Positions 8,554 to 17,700 of a stretch of DNA of 64,000 nt are shown here, piece by piece. Within the stretch, counting starts at the first letter, position 1. Every line of letters starts with the position of its first letter. The stretch is from Mycobacterium sp. AT1 (GTDB lineage Bacteria; Actinomycetota; Actinomycetes; Mycobacteriales; Mycobacteriaceae). Location of the stretch: assembly GCF_002043095.1 (NCBI RefSeq), contig NZ_MVOC01000027.1, positions 186,001 to 250,000 of the forward strand, written 5' to 3'. The notes under the pieces were generated by a model that was not told where the DNA came from, did not search any database, and saw nothing but the letters and a program-made list of their open reading frames with translations. A program made the position numbers and the translations under genes.

Positions 8554-9161
8554 CGGCCCGCCACTCCCAGCGCGGACTCGACCTCGGCGCTGGACCCGAT
8601 CTCACAAATGACCGACAGCCCGTGCTCCAAGGCGCCGTCGTGCCACTCGGCACTGATGGAGCACAGCGCGTCGGCCGCCAGCACACACCGATAGCCGATG
8701 TCGGCCCCGTATCTGGCGGTGCTCTCCACCGAGAGGTTGGTGTAAGTGCCGGTCAGAATGATGGTGTCGACCGCGGCGGCACGCAGGATCATGTCCAGAC
8801 CGGTCCCGGCAAAGGCACCGAAACGTTCCTTGTGGACCACGATTTCGCCGTCGCGCGGCTCGAGTCCGGCGATGATGGCCATGTCCGCGGCACTGTCTTG
8901 CATGTCGGGGTCGTCGGCCAGCTCCCGAAACAGCGGGGGCAGGAGGCCACCCGGCCGGACGCCGGTGGCACTGCGATGGTGGGCATGTATCACCAGCACC
9001 TCATTGGCGCGTGCGACCTCGAGCAGACCGGCGATGTTGGCCACCGTGTTCTGGGCCTCGGCGTGCTCCCCGGCATCGGATCCAGGTCCGGCCACCCCGA
9101 CGTGCATGTCGAGCACGATCAGCGCAGCGCGCGTGGGGTCGATCGACGAAATCTCGGTCAT
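8550..9161 (-). CDS. isochorismatase-like hydrolase with Ser in place of the nucleophilic Cys
   Basis: 203-residue member of the isochorismatase/nicotinamidase-like superfamily. Asp18 (LIVLDMHVG) and Lys111 (VVHKERFGAF) of the usual Asp-Lys-Cys triad are present. At the position of the Cys the sequence reads TNLSVESTAR, where active hydrolases have TN-x-C-VESTAR; Ser144 replaces it. Amide hydrolysis by the usual thioester route is therefore doubtful; some family members act without the Cys. The start is the internal ATG, since the upstream open frame has no family similarity. First gene of an operon with the aminotransferase (4-bp overlap). A TGTCGTTG half-element at 9230-9237 lies about 70 bp upstream. 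Confidence 0.82.
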   Translation of the reverse strand: MTEISSIDPTRAALIVLDMHVGVAGPGSDAGEHAEAQNTVANIAGLLEVARANEVLVIHAHHRSATGVRPGGLLPPLFRELADDPDMQDSAADMAIIAGLEPRDGEIVVHKERFGAFAGTGLDMILRAAAVDTIILTGTYTNLSVESTARYGADIGYRCVLAADALCSISAEWHDGALEHGLSVICEIGSSAEVESALGVAGR

Positions 9162-9286
9162 CGCAACAGCTCTCTTCTTGGTTCTTGCCGGGTACTGCTC
9201 GATTGTGGTTGCGCGCTGTGGCGCGGTGTTGTCGTTGTCGCTACTGACCTTGTCGGCACGGAACCTGACCGCTGTGCGCCCGTCGC

Positions 9287-11071
9287 TCACGCATGGGTCA
9301 GCCGCGGGGTGTCGGCCAGCAGCGCCTGCGTGTAGTCCTGACTGGGGCGGTCCAAGACGTCCTCGACGGTGCCGTATTCGACGACTGCCCCGCTGCGCAA
9401 CACCAGGACGTCGTCGGCGATGGCGCGTACGACCGCGAGGTTGTGGGTGACGAAGACCAGGGTCAGATCGTTGTCCCGACGCAGCTCGTCGAGCAGGTCG
9501 ATCATCGATGCCTGCACCGATACGTCGAGCGCCGAGGTCACTTCGTCGCACACCAGAATCGTCGGATCACACAGCAAAGCACGGGCGATCGCGGCACGTT
9601 GGCGCTCGCCGCCGGACAGCGCACGGGGTCGTTCGTCGGCGAGTCGCCGCGACAGCGAAACCTGTTCGAGCGCTTCGTCTACCCGGGTCTGCGCCTCCGC
9701 ACCACGTACCCCGAAGAAGTGGGCCAGCGGGACGGCCAGACTCTGCCGGATCGTCATGCGCGGATTGAGGGAGCGGAACGGGTTCTGGAAGACGTACTGC
9801 ATCTGCCTGCGGGCGTCGGCCGGCCGAGACCGCGCCCGGCCCGCGAGGAGCTCCCCGGCCAGCCGCAGCTCGCCGCCGGATGGTTCGACCAGTCCGACCA
9901 GCACCCGCGACAGCGTCGTCTTACCCGATCCGGATTCACCGACCACTGCAAGACACCGACCGGCGTCGACGGCGAAGGACACACCGTGCACGACCTGAAC
10001 CCCGCTGTAGGCGCACGTCACGTCGACGATCTGCACCGCGGGTGGGCCCGACGCCGGAGCGGCCGACCTGGGAGGGGCCAACGCCGACGTCACCGGTCCA
10101 GTGGGCAACAGGTTAGTTCGTTCACAGCGCACCTGTCGTCCGCCGGCCGAGGTGACGAGTTCGGGCACGCTGACGTCGCACTCTGGCGCGCGGTAGTCGC
10201 AGCGGGGCCCAAAGGCACAACCCTCGTCACGGGTGCCCGGCCGTGCGGCCACGCCGGGGATCGGCAGCAGTGTGCGTCGCGCGTCCATGTCGGGGATGGT
10301 GGCCAGCAGCCCCCGCGTGTAGGGGTGCCGCGGCGCCGCGAAGACCTCGGTGGCCGAGCCGGATTCGACGACCCGGCCTGCGTAGAGCACGACGACGCGG
10401 TCCGCCAGCCCGTTCACCACGGCAAGGTCGTGCGTCACGTACAGCGCCGCGACGTCGTGACGCTTGCACAGCTCGCGCATGGTGAGCAGGACGTGTGCCT
10501 GCGTGGTGACGTCGAGACCCGTGGTCGGTTCGTCGAGCACGATCGCCCGCGGCCGCAGAACGAAGGCCATTGCCAACACCAGTCGTTGCTGCTGACCACC
10601 GGAGAGCTGATGCGGGAATCGGGAGAGGAACTGGGCGTCAGCAGGCAACCGGACCTCGCCGAGCACCCGCTGCACCTGTTCGTCGAGTTCGGCGCCACCC
10701 ACTGCGGGTTGGTGCACGAGCACCGTCTCACGCAATTGAACGCCGATTCGGCGGGTGGGGTTGAGTGCGGTGGCCGGATCCTGCGGCACGTATGACACCA
10801 GCCTGCCCCGGACATCGCGCAACGCTGCCGCGTCCAGGGCCAGAATCTCTTTGTCCGCCAACGTGATCGAGCCCGCGGTGATACCAGCACCCGATCTGGT
10901 GTAGCCCAGCAGCGCGGAGCCGATCGTCGTCTTTCCACTGCCCGACTCCCCCACCAGCGCCACGATCTCGCCGGCCTGCAGGGTCAAATCCACCGGTCCG
11001 ACGATCGGCGCACCACCGCGCGTCAGACAAATCTCCAGTCCGCGAACGGACACCACTGGCGTCGCGGTCAC
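9287..11071 (-). CDS. dipeptide/oligopeptide-type ABC transporter, fused dual ATPase (DppD-DppF-like)
   Basis: 594 residues with two complete nucleotide-binding domains. Domain 1 has Walker A GESGSGKTT (41-49), signature LSGGQQQR and Walker B VLDEPTTGLD, followed by the oligopeptide C-terminal motif with paired cysteines (CAFGPRC). Domain 2 repeats GESGSGKTT, LSGGERQR and VCDEVTSALD. It powers import by the DppB/DppC pore. The GTG start overlaps the permease stop by 4 bp (GTGA); translation of the longer open frame upstream is out-of-frame permease DNA. Fusion of the two ATPases in one chain is common in actinobacteria. Last gene of the importer operon; 125 bp then separate it from the isochorismatase-like gene. 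Confidence 0.92.
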   Translation of the reverse strand: MTATPVVSVRGLEICLTRGGAPIVGPVDLTLQAGEIVALVGESGSGKTTIGSALLGYTRSGAGITAGSITLADKEILALDAAALRDVRGRLVSYVPQDPATALNPTRRIGVQLRETVLVHQPAVGGAELDEQVQRVLGEVRLPADAQFLSRFPHQLSGGQQQRLVLAMAFVLRPRAIVLDEPTTGLDVTTQAHVLLTMRELCKRHDVAALYVTHDLAVVNGLADRVVVLYAGRVVESGSATEVFAAPRHPYTRGLLATIPDMDARRTLLPIPGVAARPGTRDEGCAFGPRCDYRAPECDVSVPELVTSAGGRQVRCERTNLLPTGPVTSALAPPRSAAPASGPPAVQIVDVTCAYSGVQVVHGVSFAVDAGRCLAVVGESGSGKTTLSRVLVGLVEPSGGELRLAGELLAGRARSRPADARRQMQYVFQNPFRSLNPRMTIRQSLAVPLAHFFGVRGAEAQTRVDEALEQVSLSRRLADERPRALSGGERQRAAIARALLCDPTILVCDEVTSALDVSVQASMIDLLDELRRDNDLTLVFVTHNLAVVRAIADDVLVLRSGAVVEYGTVEDVLDRPSQDYTQALLADTPRLTHA

Positions 11072-11928
11072 GACCCGTTCTCCCGAGTCTTCGATCCGGT
11101 GACGATTTCGTTGATTCCGTCGCCGAAGGCGTTGGTGGCGAGCGCGAACAATCCGACCATGACGATGGGCAGCACACTCGCCAATGGCTGCAGGGCAAGG
11201 CCCGGTCTGTTCTCGTTGATCATGAGACCCCAATCCGCCTGCGGCGGTTGAATTCCAAACCCGAGGAAGCTGATCCCGGCGATCAGGCCGATCGACCAGG
11301 TCAGTACGGCACCGGTCTGCACGATCACTGGGGTGATGATGTTGGGAAGCACGTCGCGGGTCAGAATTCGCCAGCGGGCCACGCCCATCATCTCGGCAAG
11401 TTCGACGTACTCCTGCTCGACGACCTGAACCGTCGCACCGCGAACCAGTCTGCCCACCACCGGAACCCAGCCGATGGCGACCACAGTGACCAGCAACAGC
11501 GGGCTGTGGCCGAGCAGCGCCACGAACAGCAGCACCAAGACCAGGCCCGGGAATGCGAGCACCACGTCCATGGCCCACACGATGACGCGGTCCAACACGT
11601 TGCGCGAATAGCCGGCGATCAGGCCGACGGCGGTACCGAGGATCACGCCGATCACAGTGGCGGACAACGACATCGACACCACCGTGCGTCCGCCGTCGAG
11701 AACCCGTGACAGCACGTCTCCGCCGAGGTAGTCGGTGCCCAAGGGGTAGCCGGGCCCAGGGGCCTGATACGGCGCGCCGACGATGTCACTGGCCGCGTGC
11801 GGCGCCAGGAATGGTCCCACCAGCGCGATCAACAGGATCAGCAGCGTGCCGACACCACCGACGACGAGGCGGCCGTTGCGCATGGCCGCCGAAAGTCCCC
11901 GGCGCTCCGTAGCGGTGGCAGATGTCAT
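11068..11928 (-). CDS. ABC transporter permease, DppC-like
   Basis: 286-residue inner-membrane permease of the binding-protein-dependent transport family. It has an N-terminal hydrophobic segment (LLILLIALVGPFLAPH), the conserved HPLGTDxxGRD-like element as YPLGTDYLGGDVLSRV, and the EAA loop as EYVELAEMMGVARWRILTRDVLPN. It pairs with the DppB-like protein to form the pore. The ATG overlaps the previous stop by 4 bp, and its own stop overlaps the ATPase start, so the subunits are translationally coupled. Confidence 0.92.
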   Translation of the reverse strand: MTSATATERRGLSAAMRNGRLVVGGVGTLLILLIALVGPFLAPHAASDIVGAPYQAPGPGYPLGTDYLGGDVLSRVLDGGRTVVSMSLSATVIGVILGTAVGLIAGYSRNVLDRVIVWAMDVVLAFPGLVLVLLFVALLGHSPLLLVTVVAIGWVPVVGRLVRGATVQVVEQEYVELAEMMGVARWRILTRDVLPNIITPVIVQTGAVLTWSIGLIAGISFLGFGIQPPQADWGLMINENRPGLALQPLASVLPIVMVGLFALATNAFGDGINEIVTGSKTRENGS

Positions 11929-12962
11929 CGTGCGTCCCTCGTCCGTAGTTTGGGCGTCAGCAACACCGTCAACAGGTCGGCGATCAGATTGAACAGCACG
12001 ACACCGGCGGCGAAGATGAACGTGATCGCCTGTATCAACGGCAGATCGCGATAGGCGATGGCGTCGTTGAGCGCCCGCCCCAGCCCGGGATAGTTGAAGA
12101 CGTACTCGACGACGACGACGCCGCCGAGTAGATAGCTCATCATCATCGCCGAGGCCTGCAGGGCGGGGACCAGCGAATTGGGCAGCGCGTGACGCCACAC
12201 CACGGTCCGGGCAGGCACCCCACGCAGCCGCGCCATCGCGACGTATTCGGAGTCGAGTGCCTCGATCATCGAGCCGCGAACCAGTCGCGCGACGAACGGC
12301 ACGGTAGTGATGAGCAGGGTCAGCGCCGGCAACACCACGAACTGTGGCGAGGCAAACGGACTGGCTCCCGGCGGTATCAGCGACGCAGCCGGAAACAGTT
12401 GCAGAACCGACGTCGACAAGACGATCAGCACGAGCGTGCCGACGACGAAGTCAGGCAGTGCCATCGTGGCGATGAAGGTGTTGGTCACCGTTCGGTCCAT
12501 CAAGCTGTCTCGCCGGACGGCAAGAGCGATGCCCATGCCCATCGCCAACGGCACCATCAGCACCGACACCATCAGCAGCAAGGACAGCGAGTTATCGATC
12601 CGGGGCGCCAACACCGTCGTCACCGGTTGGTGTGAGGCTAGCGACTCGCCGAAATTGCCCTGCAGGACGCCACTGAACCAGATCCAGTACTGCTCGATGA
12701 TTGGTCGGTCGAGGTGCAGTTTGAGTTGTAGCGCACGGACGAGTTCCGGTGTGGCAGTGCGCCCGAGGATCGCCCGAGCCGGATCCGACGGCAGCATCTG
12801 AGTGGCGAAGAAGACGATGAACGACACGAACCACAGCACCAGTGCGCCGGTCCCCAACCGACGCACCGTCCACCACAGCAGACCGCCGCGGCGACGGCCG
12901 CCGGCGGATCCGGCGGCTGGCACTGGAAGTTCGGTGTTCGGCGCCCCCGTCAGGACAGCCAT
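11925..12962 (-). CDS. ABC transporter permease, DppB-like
   Basis: 345-residue permease with five to six membrane spans. The first span (GALVLWFVSFIVFFATQMLP) is followed by the family segment SDPARAILG. The C-terminal half has the EAA loop SEYVAMARLRGVPARTVVWRHALPN and the FNYPGLGRALNDAI ending typical of DppB/OppB. The N-terminus is extended by a basic Pro/Gly-rich tail of about 30 residues. The start overlaps the substrate-binding protein stop by 13 bp. Confidence 0.92.
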   Translation of the reverse strand: MAVLTGAPNTELPVPAAGSAGGRRRGGLLWWTVRRLGTGALVLWFVSFIVFFATQMLPSDPARAILGRTATPELVRALQLKLHLDRPIIEQYWIWFSGVLQGNFGESLASHQPVTTVLAPRIDNSLSLLLMVSVLMVPLAMGMGIALAVRRDSLMDRTVTNTFIATMALPDFVVGTLVLIVLSTSVLQLFPAASLIPPGASPFASPQFVVLPALTLLITTVPFVARLVRGSMIEALDSEYVAMARLRGVPARTVVWRHALPNSLVPALQASAMMMSYLLGGVVVVEYVFNYPGLGRALNDAIAYRDLPLIQAITFIFAAGVVLFNLIADLLTVLLTPKLRTRDAR

Positions 12963-14524
12963 AGGTCGGCGTAGTTGTAGATTCCCAAGCCGGATACGTT
13001 GGGCACCAGCCCGTTCAGCTTGGTGCTGTATCCGTCGAACGCGTCGTAGAAGCCGGTGATGATCAGCCCACCGGTGTCGTACTGGATCTGCTGCATGGCG
13101 AACGCCAGTTCCTTGCGCTTTCCGAAGTCCTGTTCCTTGACGGCCTGGAAGTACAGCGAGCTGAAGGCGTCGTCGTGGAAGAAGGTGAAGTTCTGCTGCG
13201 AGTCTGGACCGTCAAAGCTCTGAACGGTGCGCAAGTAGTCCGCCGGCGCGGAGACGTTCGGGGAGAAGAGGTAGGTGCCGTAGTTCGGTCCGTAGAAGCT
13301 GGCCGAATCGAGTTTGTCGATGACGACGTCCACCCCGGCCTGTTTGGCCTGCGCGGCGAACAGTTGCGACATGGACAGGACCCCCGTACCCAGGTCCCCG
13401 GTGGTGAGGGTGACCTGAAGATTCTCCGCACCGGCCTGCTTGAGCAGGAACTTGGCCTTGTCGAGATCGCGCACCCGGTCGGGCAGCGCAGCCGCGAAGA
13501 TCGGATCATTCTGCGAATACAGGTCTTTCGCCAGTACTGCATGGCCCTGGAAGGCGCCCTCGTTCATGGCCGGGCGGTCGATCAGCAACCGGAAGGCCTG
13601 CCGGACCCGGACGTCGTCGAAAGGCGGCTTGTCGCAACGCATCTGCAAGGGGATCCAGCTGTTGGTCTTCTGCTGGAGCACGTTGACCCCCGGCTTGCCC
13701 CTGACGAGGTCGAGCAGGGCGAACTCCATGCTGTCGGCGGCGAGGATCTGGCCGTCCAACAGCGCGTTGACGCGGCTCGACTCGTCCTGGAACTCGACGA
13801 TGTGCAGCTCGTCGCAGTACGGTTTGCCGTTCTGCCAGTAGTTGGGATGGCGCACGAACTGCGTGAGGCTGCCCGGGGTGAACTCCGAGATCTTGTACGG
13901 TCCGGTCCCGATCGGCTTCTCGGGGTCATACCCCCGCGGCACCAGCGCGGCGAAGCACATGATTTCGGGGAAGTTGACCAAACCGCTCTTCAGCTTGACG
14001 CGAAGCGTCAGATCGTCGAGCACCGTCGTGTTGGCCAGATCGATGCCGGCGGAGACGATCCCAAGGGCCGATCCGACCTCGGGACTCATTAGTTGCTGGA
14101 TTGAGAACAGCATGTCGTGCATCGTCGCGGTCCGGCCATCGCTGAACTCGATGCCCTTCTTGAGGCGCAGCGTCCAGACGTCGAGTCCGGGATTGACGTC
14201 GTAGGACTCAAGCAGGAACGGCTTGATTTCGTAGTTCTCGTTTGGCGCCCAAAGCGTTTCGTACTGAGCGCGCCAACGCGAGAAGTCCGCGCCGGAGTTG
14301 ATGTTGTACGCCGTCAGGCTGTCGGCGGTACTTCCGCCAGCGGTGCCATGAATCATGGTGCCGCCCCGCTTCGGCGGGCCGGAGGGCGGAGCCACCGTGG
14401 TCGCGAAGTTCGACGGGCCGGTTCCACCGCCGCCGCCGCAGGCGGACAGAACGGCGGCCCCACCGACGAGCGCGAGTCCGGTCAGCCCTCCACGTCGTAA
14501 TAGTTCGCGGCGATTCAGATCCAT
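12950..14524 (-). CDS. ABC transporter substrate-binding lipoprotein, family 5
   Basis: 524-residue extracytoplasmic binding protein of the DppA/OppA/NikA class. The N-terminus MDLNRRELLRRGG resembles a twin-arginine signal, followed by a hydrophobic stretch and lipobox LSAC with Cys29 as lipidation site. Family landmarks are WTLRLKKGIEFSDG, GTGPYKI and PPFDDVRVRQAFRLLIDR. An ATG 27 bp upstream is possible, but GAGG 8 bp before this ATG fixes the start used here. It heads the four-gene importer operon. The ligand is unknown: the class binds peptides, nickel chelates and many small amines or opines. Confidence 0.9.
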   Translation of the reverse strand: MDLNRRELLRRGGLTGLALVGGAAVLSACGGGGGTGPSNFATTVAPPSGPPKRGGTMIHGTAGGSTADSLTAYNINSGADFSRWRAQYETLWAPNENYEIKPFLLESYDVNPGLDVWTLRLKKGIEFSDGRTATMHDMLFSIQQLMSPEVGSALGIVSAGIDLANTTVLDDLTLRVKLKSGLVNFPEIMCFAALVPRGYDPEKPIGTGPYKISEFTPGSLTQFVRHPNYWQNGKPYCDELHIVEFQDESSRVNALLDGQILAADSMEFALLDLVRGKPGVNVLQQKTNSWIPLQMRCDKPPFDDVRVRQAFRLLIDRPAMNEGAFQGHAVLAKDLYSQNDPIFAAALPDRVRDLDKAKFLLKQAGAENLQVTLTTGDLGTGVLSMSQLFAAQAKQAGVDVVIDKLDSASFYGPNYGTYLFSPNVSAPADYLRTVQSFDGPDSQQNFTFFHDDAFSSLYFQAVKEQDFGKRKELAFAMQQIQYDTGGLIITGFYDAFDGYSTKLNGLVPNVSGLGIYNYADLWLS

Positions 14525-14659
14525 CGCACCGACCTCGTTCGCTTGATCCACGTCGTTCGCATGAAATCAAGCTAGGTGCCCGAAACCGCACTGAGTTGTC
14601 GCTCACACGCCGGACCTTGTCCTGCTGTGGACGCTTCGCCCTTGGCGCTCAGCCCGCGG

Positions 14660-15655
14660 TCAGTGCCCCATGCCGAGATCGGCAGCCAAGTTGATGACGC
14701 CGTTGACGTCGCGACTCAACCGGTACTCCCGTGGTGACGTGCCATAGGCAGCCTTGAACACCCGGCTGAACCGGGCGGCGTCGATGAAACCCCAGTGCGC
14801 GCCAACGATGCTCACCGGTAACGACGCTTGATGCGGGTCGGCCAGGTCACGCCGACAGTGTTCGAGCCGACGGTCCCGGATGTAGCGGGCCACCGAGGTG
14901 TCCTCCCGGCGGAACAGCTTGTGTAGGTAGCCCGTCGAGATGTGCACCGAAAACGCCACCGCGTCGGGAGTGAGGTCGACATCGTGCAGATGTGACTCGA
15001 TGAAGGACTTGGCCTGCACCAGGATGGCACCAGAGCCGCCTCGCGCAGGCTCGCGGTTGCCGCCGATCTGGTCGGCCAGGACCGTGCTCAACAGATCGAG
15101 GACGGTGTCGGCCACTCGTTGTGACTGGGAGGCGTCGACCTCGTCGATGTGCTCGACGAGCGACTTCAGCAGTGGCGCCACCAACGCACCCACCCCGTGC
15201 CGCCCGGACACCCGCTGCGCGGTCAGCGCCGACAACACCTCGCGCGGAATGCGCAGCAGCTGCTGCGGAAACATCAGCACCAACAGTTCGCAGGTGTCCT
15301 CGAAGGCCAGGGTGTAAGACCTGCTGGTGTCGTAAACGGCCAGGTCGCCGGGGGTGAGCGGAGCTTCCCGCCCGTCCTGCATGACGACGCAGTAGCCGCG
15401 CAACGGCACGCTGAGCTTGAAGAAGTCGCCCTGGGCAGCCGCGGCTTGTTTGGGCGTCCGGCGGGAAATGTGCGCGTCGGCGGTCACGTCGTAGGCCTGA
15501 AGTGTGCCGAGCGCACCGCCCCGGATGCTGCCCGCGAAGTCCACCGGCGACGACAGCGTCGTGTCCATCGGGACGAACGACTCCGATATCGAACTCCGCC
15601 AGAAGTCGGCCCGCTCGCGACTGGGCAGGTCAAGCGTCTCGATCAGAACTGACAT
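14660..15655 (-). CDS. AraC-family transcriptional regulator (paralogue of 2721-3719)
   Basis: 331 residues with the same architecture as the first AraC protein: an N-terminal ligand domain (SVPLRGYCVVMQDGREAPLTPGDLAVYD) and a C-terminal double HTH (HISTGYLHKLFRRED and DAARFSRVFKAAYGTSPREYR). It is transcribed toward the ABC importer operon (135 bp before the binding-protein start) and divergently from the SDR-MoaF pair, which makes both units candidate targets. The two paralogues could bind the same repeated operator or different halves of the regulon. Start ATG; no better start upstream. Confidence 0.9.
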   Translation of the reverse strand: MSVLIETLDLPSRERADFWRSSISESFVPMDTTLSSPVDFAGSIRGGALGTLQAYDVTADAHISRRTPKQAAAAQGDFFKLSVPLRGYCVVMQDGREAPLTPGDLAVYDTSRSYTLAFEDTCELLVLMFPQQLLRIPREVLSALTAQRVSGRHGVGALVAPLLKSLVEHIDEVDASQSQRVADTVLDLLSTVLADQIGGNREPARGGSGAILVQAKSFIESHLHDVDLTPDAVAFSVHISTGYLHKLFRREDTSVARYIRDRRLEHCRRDLADPHQASLPVSIVGAHWGFIDAARFSRVFKAAYGTSPREYRLSRDVNGVINLAADLGMGH

Positions 15656-16048
15656 CGGAACCTCTCTCGTGTCGGACGGTCTTTCGGCATGGCGTCGACC
15701 GATCCCCGTCCGACGAAGCCACTCGGGGCGAAAACCGGATGGTACCGCCGAACACCGGCTTCACCGCATCGATTCGGGCGAACAAGATCAGGCGTCTGTG
15801 CGTCAATCCGCTCGCCCGTCGGTGCACTAGACACAAGAGGCCACGTGGACCACGAAGGAGCGCCGCCGTGACCAAAACTGCCGATCCGCGCCGGGTCGAC
15901 ACTCTACATCGACGATCTCTTCGTCTAAACACGTTGACGGACAACGGCTTTGAGCGTCACCGCCGCGAGTGCCGAAATTCCGTCACCACCCGCCCGTCGA
16001 CCCCGACATCCCGGCTCAGCCCATGACCAATCGAACGGAGCATCATCG
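15656..16048. other. 393-bp divergent intergenic region with a vestigial gene start
   Basis: Separates the AraC gene (minus) from the SDR-MoaF pair (plus). CGGAG at 16036-16040 is the ribosome site for the SDR. The only other structure noticed is the possible gene-start relic at 15854-15928, listed separately. No clear copy of the 35-bp repeated element was found here. Confidence 0.4.
15868..15928 (+). pseudogene. possible relic of an aldehyde dehydrogenase 5' end
   Basis: A good ribosome site (GAAGGAG, 15854-15860) precedes GTG at 15868. Translation gives VTKTADPRRVD, and after a single-base shift at 15901 reads LYIDDLFV then a stop. The string L-Y-I-D-x-x-F-V near an N-terminus is characteristic of aldehyde dehydrogenases. 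Nothing after the stop resembles that family. A gene that lost everything but its first 20 codons is one reading; chance is another, because the similarity is only about eight residues. Confidence 0.28.
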
Positions 16049-16837
16049 ATGACCAACGCCTACTCCCAAGCCCTGAGCGCCGACGCGCCGGTAGCGGTGG
16101 TGACCGGCGGCGCCAGCGGCATCGGATACGCCGTCGCCGCTGCGCTGGTCGAGCAGGGTTACCACGTCACGATCGCCGGGCGGCGGCCCGATGCGTTGGC
16201 GGAGGCCGTACAGAAACTGCAACTGATCGACGATCAGGCGCAGATCGACGGCGTCGTCACCGACGTCGGCAAGTACGACCAAGTGGACCGACTGTTCGCC
16301 GCCGTCGAGGAGAAGCACGGCCGCATCGACGCGCTGGTCAGCGCCGCGGCGGCACTGCACGTGGCACCCTTCGACGAGCTGACCCATGCGGATTGGTTGG
16401 AGATGGTCGACGTCGTGCTCAACGGCGCGGCGCTGGCCTGCATGCATGCCGCAAAGCGGATGAAGGCCCAGGGCGGTGGGCGCATGGTGCTGGTCGGTTC
16501 GGTGAGCGGCATGGTCAGTGACGCCGGACTCGCGCACTACAACGCCGCCAAGGCGGGTCTGCACTCACTGGGGCGCAGCCTCGCCGTCGACCTCGCGCCG
16601 TACAACATCACGGCCAATGTCGTCGCTCCGGGGTGGATCCGCACCCCCATGATCGCCGACTTCGTCGACACCGTGTCCGCCGAATGGCTGCGCCACATGA
16701 ACCCGATGTCTCGGGCGGCCAGTCCCGACGAAGTTGCCAACCTGGTCCGCTACCTCATCATCGACGCTCCGACGTTCGTGACCGGGGCCGTCATACCCGT
16801 CGACGGCGGGCAGACGGCAATGAACCACTACCACTGA
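16049..16837 (+). CDS. SDR-family oxidoreductase, partner of MoaF-like protein
   Basis: 262-residue short-chain dehydrogenase. Cofactor motif TGGASGIG (residues 19-26), catalytic Ser in GSVSGM and active-site Y-N-A-A-K are present. The usual NNAG motif is replaced by SAAA, so one structural Asn is missing. The ending GAVIPVDGGQTAM is typical. The internal ATG is chosen because CGGAG lies 8 bp upstream. The MoaF-like gene follows 23 bp after its stop. An SDR beside a MoaF homologue recalls the moaEF pair of the Klebsiella monoamine regulon, which supports an amine-related pathway; this comparison is from memory. Confidence 0.88.
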   Translation: MTNAYSQALSADAPVAVVTGGASGIGYAVAAALVEQGYHVTIAGRRPDALAEAVQKLQLIDDQAQIDGVVTDVGKYDQVDRLFAAVEEKHGRIDALVSAAAALHVAPFDELTHADWLEMVDVVLNGAALACMHAAKRMKAQGGGRMVLVGSVSGMVSDAGLAHYNAAKAGLHSLGRSLAVDLAPYNITANVVAPGWIRTPMIADFVDTVSAEWLRHMNPMSRAASPDEVANLVRYLIIDAPTFVTGAVIPVDGGQTAMNHYH

Positions 16838-16860
16838 CCATCACCACAGAGAGCGAACAC

Positions 16861-17643
16861 ATGAGCACCGACAGCACCACCGTGAGCGAGCAAAACCTCG
16901 GTCTAGGTGACAATTTCGCGGCGAACAAGGCCGAGCGCAGCGGCGATCTGGCCGGTCGCGAACTGGTCCTGCTCGCCGACGGCGCGCCGCGACTTCAGCT
17001 GCACTTCCACGACGACCGATCACTGAGCTGGTCGGTGGATGGCGGCGCGACCAAGACCGACGATTACGAGGCGCTCCTCGTCGACGACGGGCTGTACCTG
17101 GTCGCCGTCGACGAGTCCGGTAGCGAGCCCGCCGCCGCGTCCGCGGTGATCGTCGATCTCACCTCCGGGCACGCGGTATGGGTGCGCAACGAGCTGGGCC
17201 CGCGCGAACCCAACACCCCGACGGTCCGGCAGCGGACCGAGCACCTGGTGCTCGGCGGGACCGAGCCGGTCGGAGAACCTTTCGCCCCGACCACCGAACT
17301 GGCCGGCGTGCGAGCCATGTGGGTGTACAGCGAGCAAGACGTCTACGAGCACCTCTACCTCAACTCGGACTGGTACGTCTGGCACTGCCTCAAGGGCGCG
17401 GAATATCCCTTGGCCGACACCGACCCCTGCGTGGTCTACAAGTTGCGCGACCAGACCTACTTGTTGACGTTCTCGGAGAAGGTCATCACGATGGGCGCCT
17501 CGATGGTCCTCGACTTCGGTGCGCTGCGCTCGTATTGCGCAGCCTTCGGAAGCGAGTCCGACGCAGCGCCAACACACTTCACCTTCGGCGCCTACGGTCG
17601 GGTGCTGAGCAAGACCGAGTACCCGAACCCGCTGGCCGTCTGA
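16861..17643 (+). CDS. MoaF-family protein (historically 'molybdenum cofactor biosynthesis F')
   Basis: 260-residue two-domain protein of the MoaF family. The N-terminal half contains LVLLADGAPRLQLHFHDDRSLSW. The C-terminal half contains VYEHLYLNSDWYVWHCLKG and a terminal FGAYGRVLSKTEYPNP, both resembling the conserved MoaF repeats. Despite the name, a role in molybdopterin synthesis is not established; the founding gene was found in a tyramine/monoamine-induced operon. No signal peptide. A GAGAG site precedes the ATG. Co-transcribed with the SDR upstream; a strong hairpin follows the stop. Confidence 0.82.
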   Translation: MSTDSTTVSEQNLGLGDNFAANKAERSGDLAGRELVLLADGAPRLQLHFHDDRSLSWSVDGGATKTDDYEALLVDDGLYLVAVDESGSEPAAASAVIVDLTSGHAVWVRNELGPREPNTPTVRQRTEHLVLGGTEPVGEPFAPTTELAGVRAMWVYSEQDVYEHLYLNSDWYVWHCLKGAEYPLADTDPCVVYKLRDQTYLLTFSEKVITMGASMVLDFGALRSYCAAFGSESDAAPTHFTFGAYGRVLSKTEYPNPLAV

Positions 17644-17653
17644 GCGTTGCAAC

Positions 17654-17686
17654 CTGGCCGAGCGGCGTCACTGCGCGCTCGGCCAG
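17654..17686. terminator. bidirectional hairpin terminator
   Basis: Perfect 11-bp stem CTGGCCGAGCG / CGCTCGGCCAG with an 11-nt loop. It sits in the 57-bp gap between the convergent MoaF-like and SMP-30-like genes. There is no T-tract, which is usual for mycobacterial terminators. Confidence 0.7.
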
Positions 17687-17700
17687 GGTGCCGTTGGCCG

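Noticed and set aside
2614..14600. Short repeat gcactga(a)gttg upstream of the permease and of the ABC binding-protein gene
   Set aside because: Only about 11 matching bases with a gap; could be chance, so not listed as an operator.
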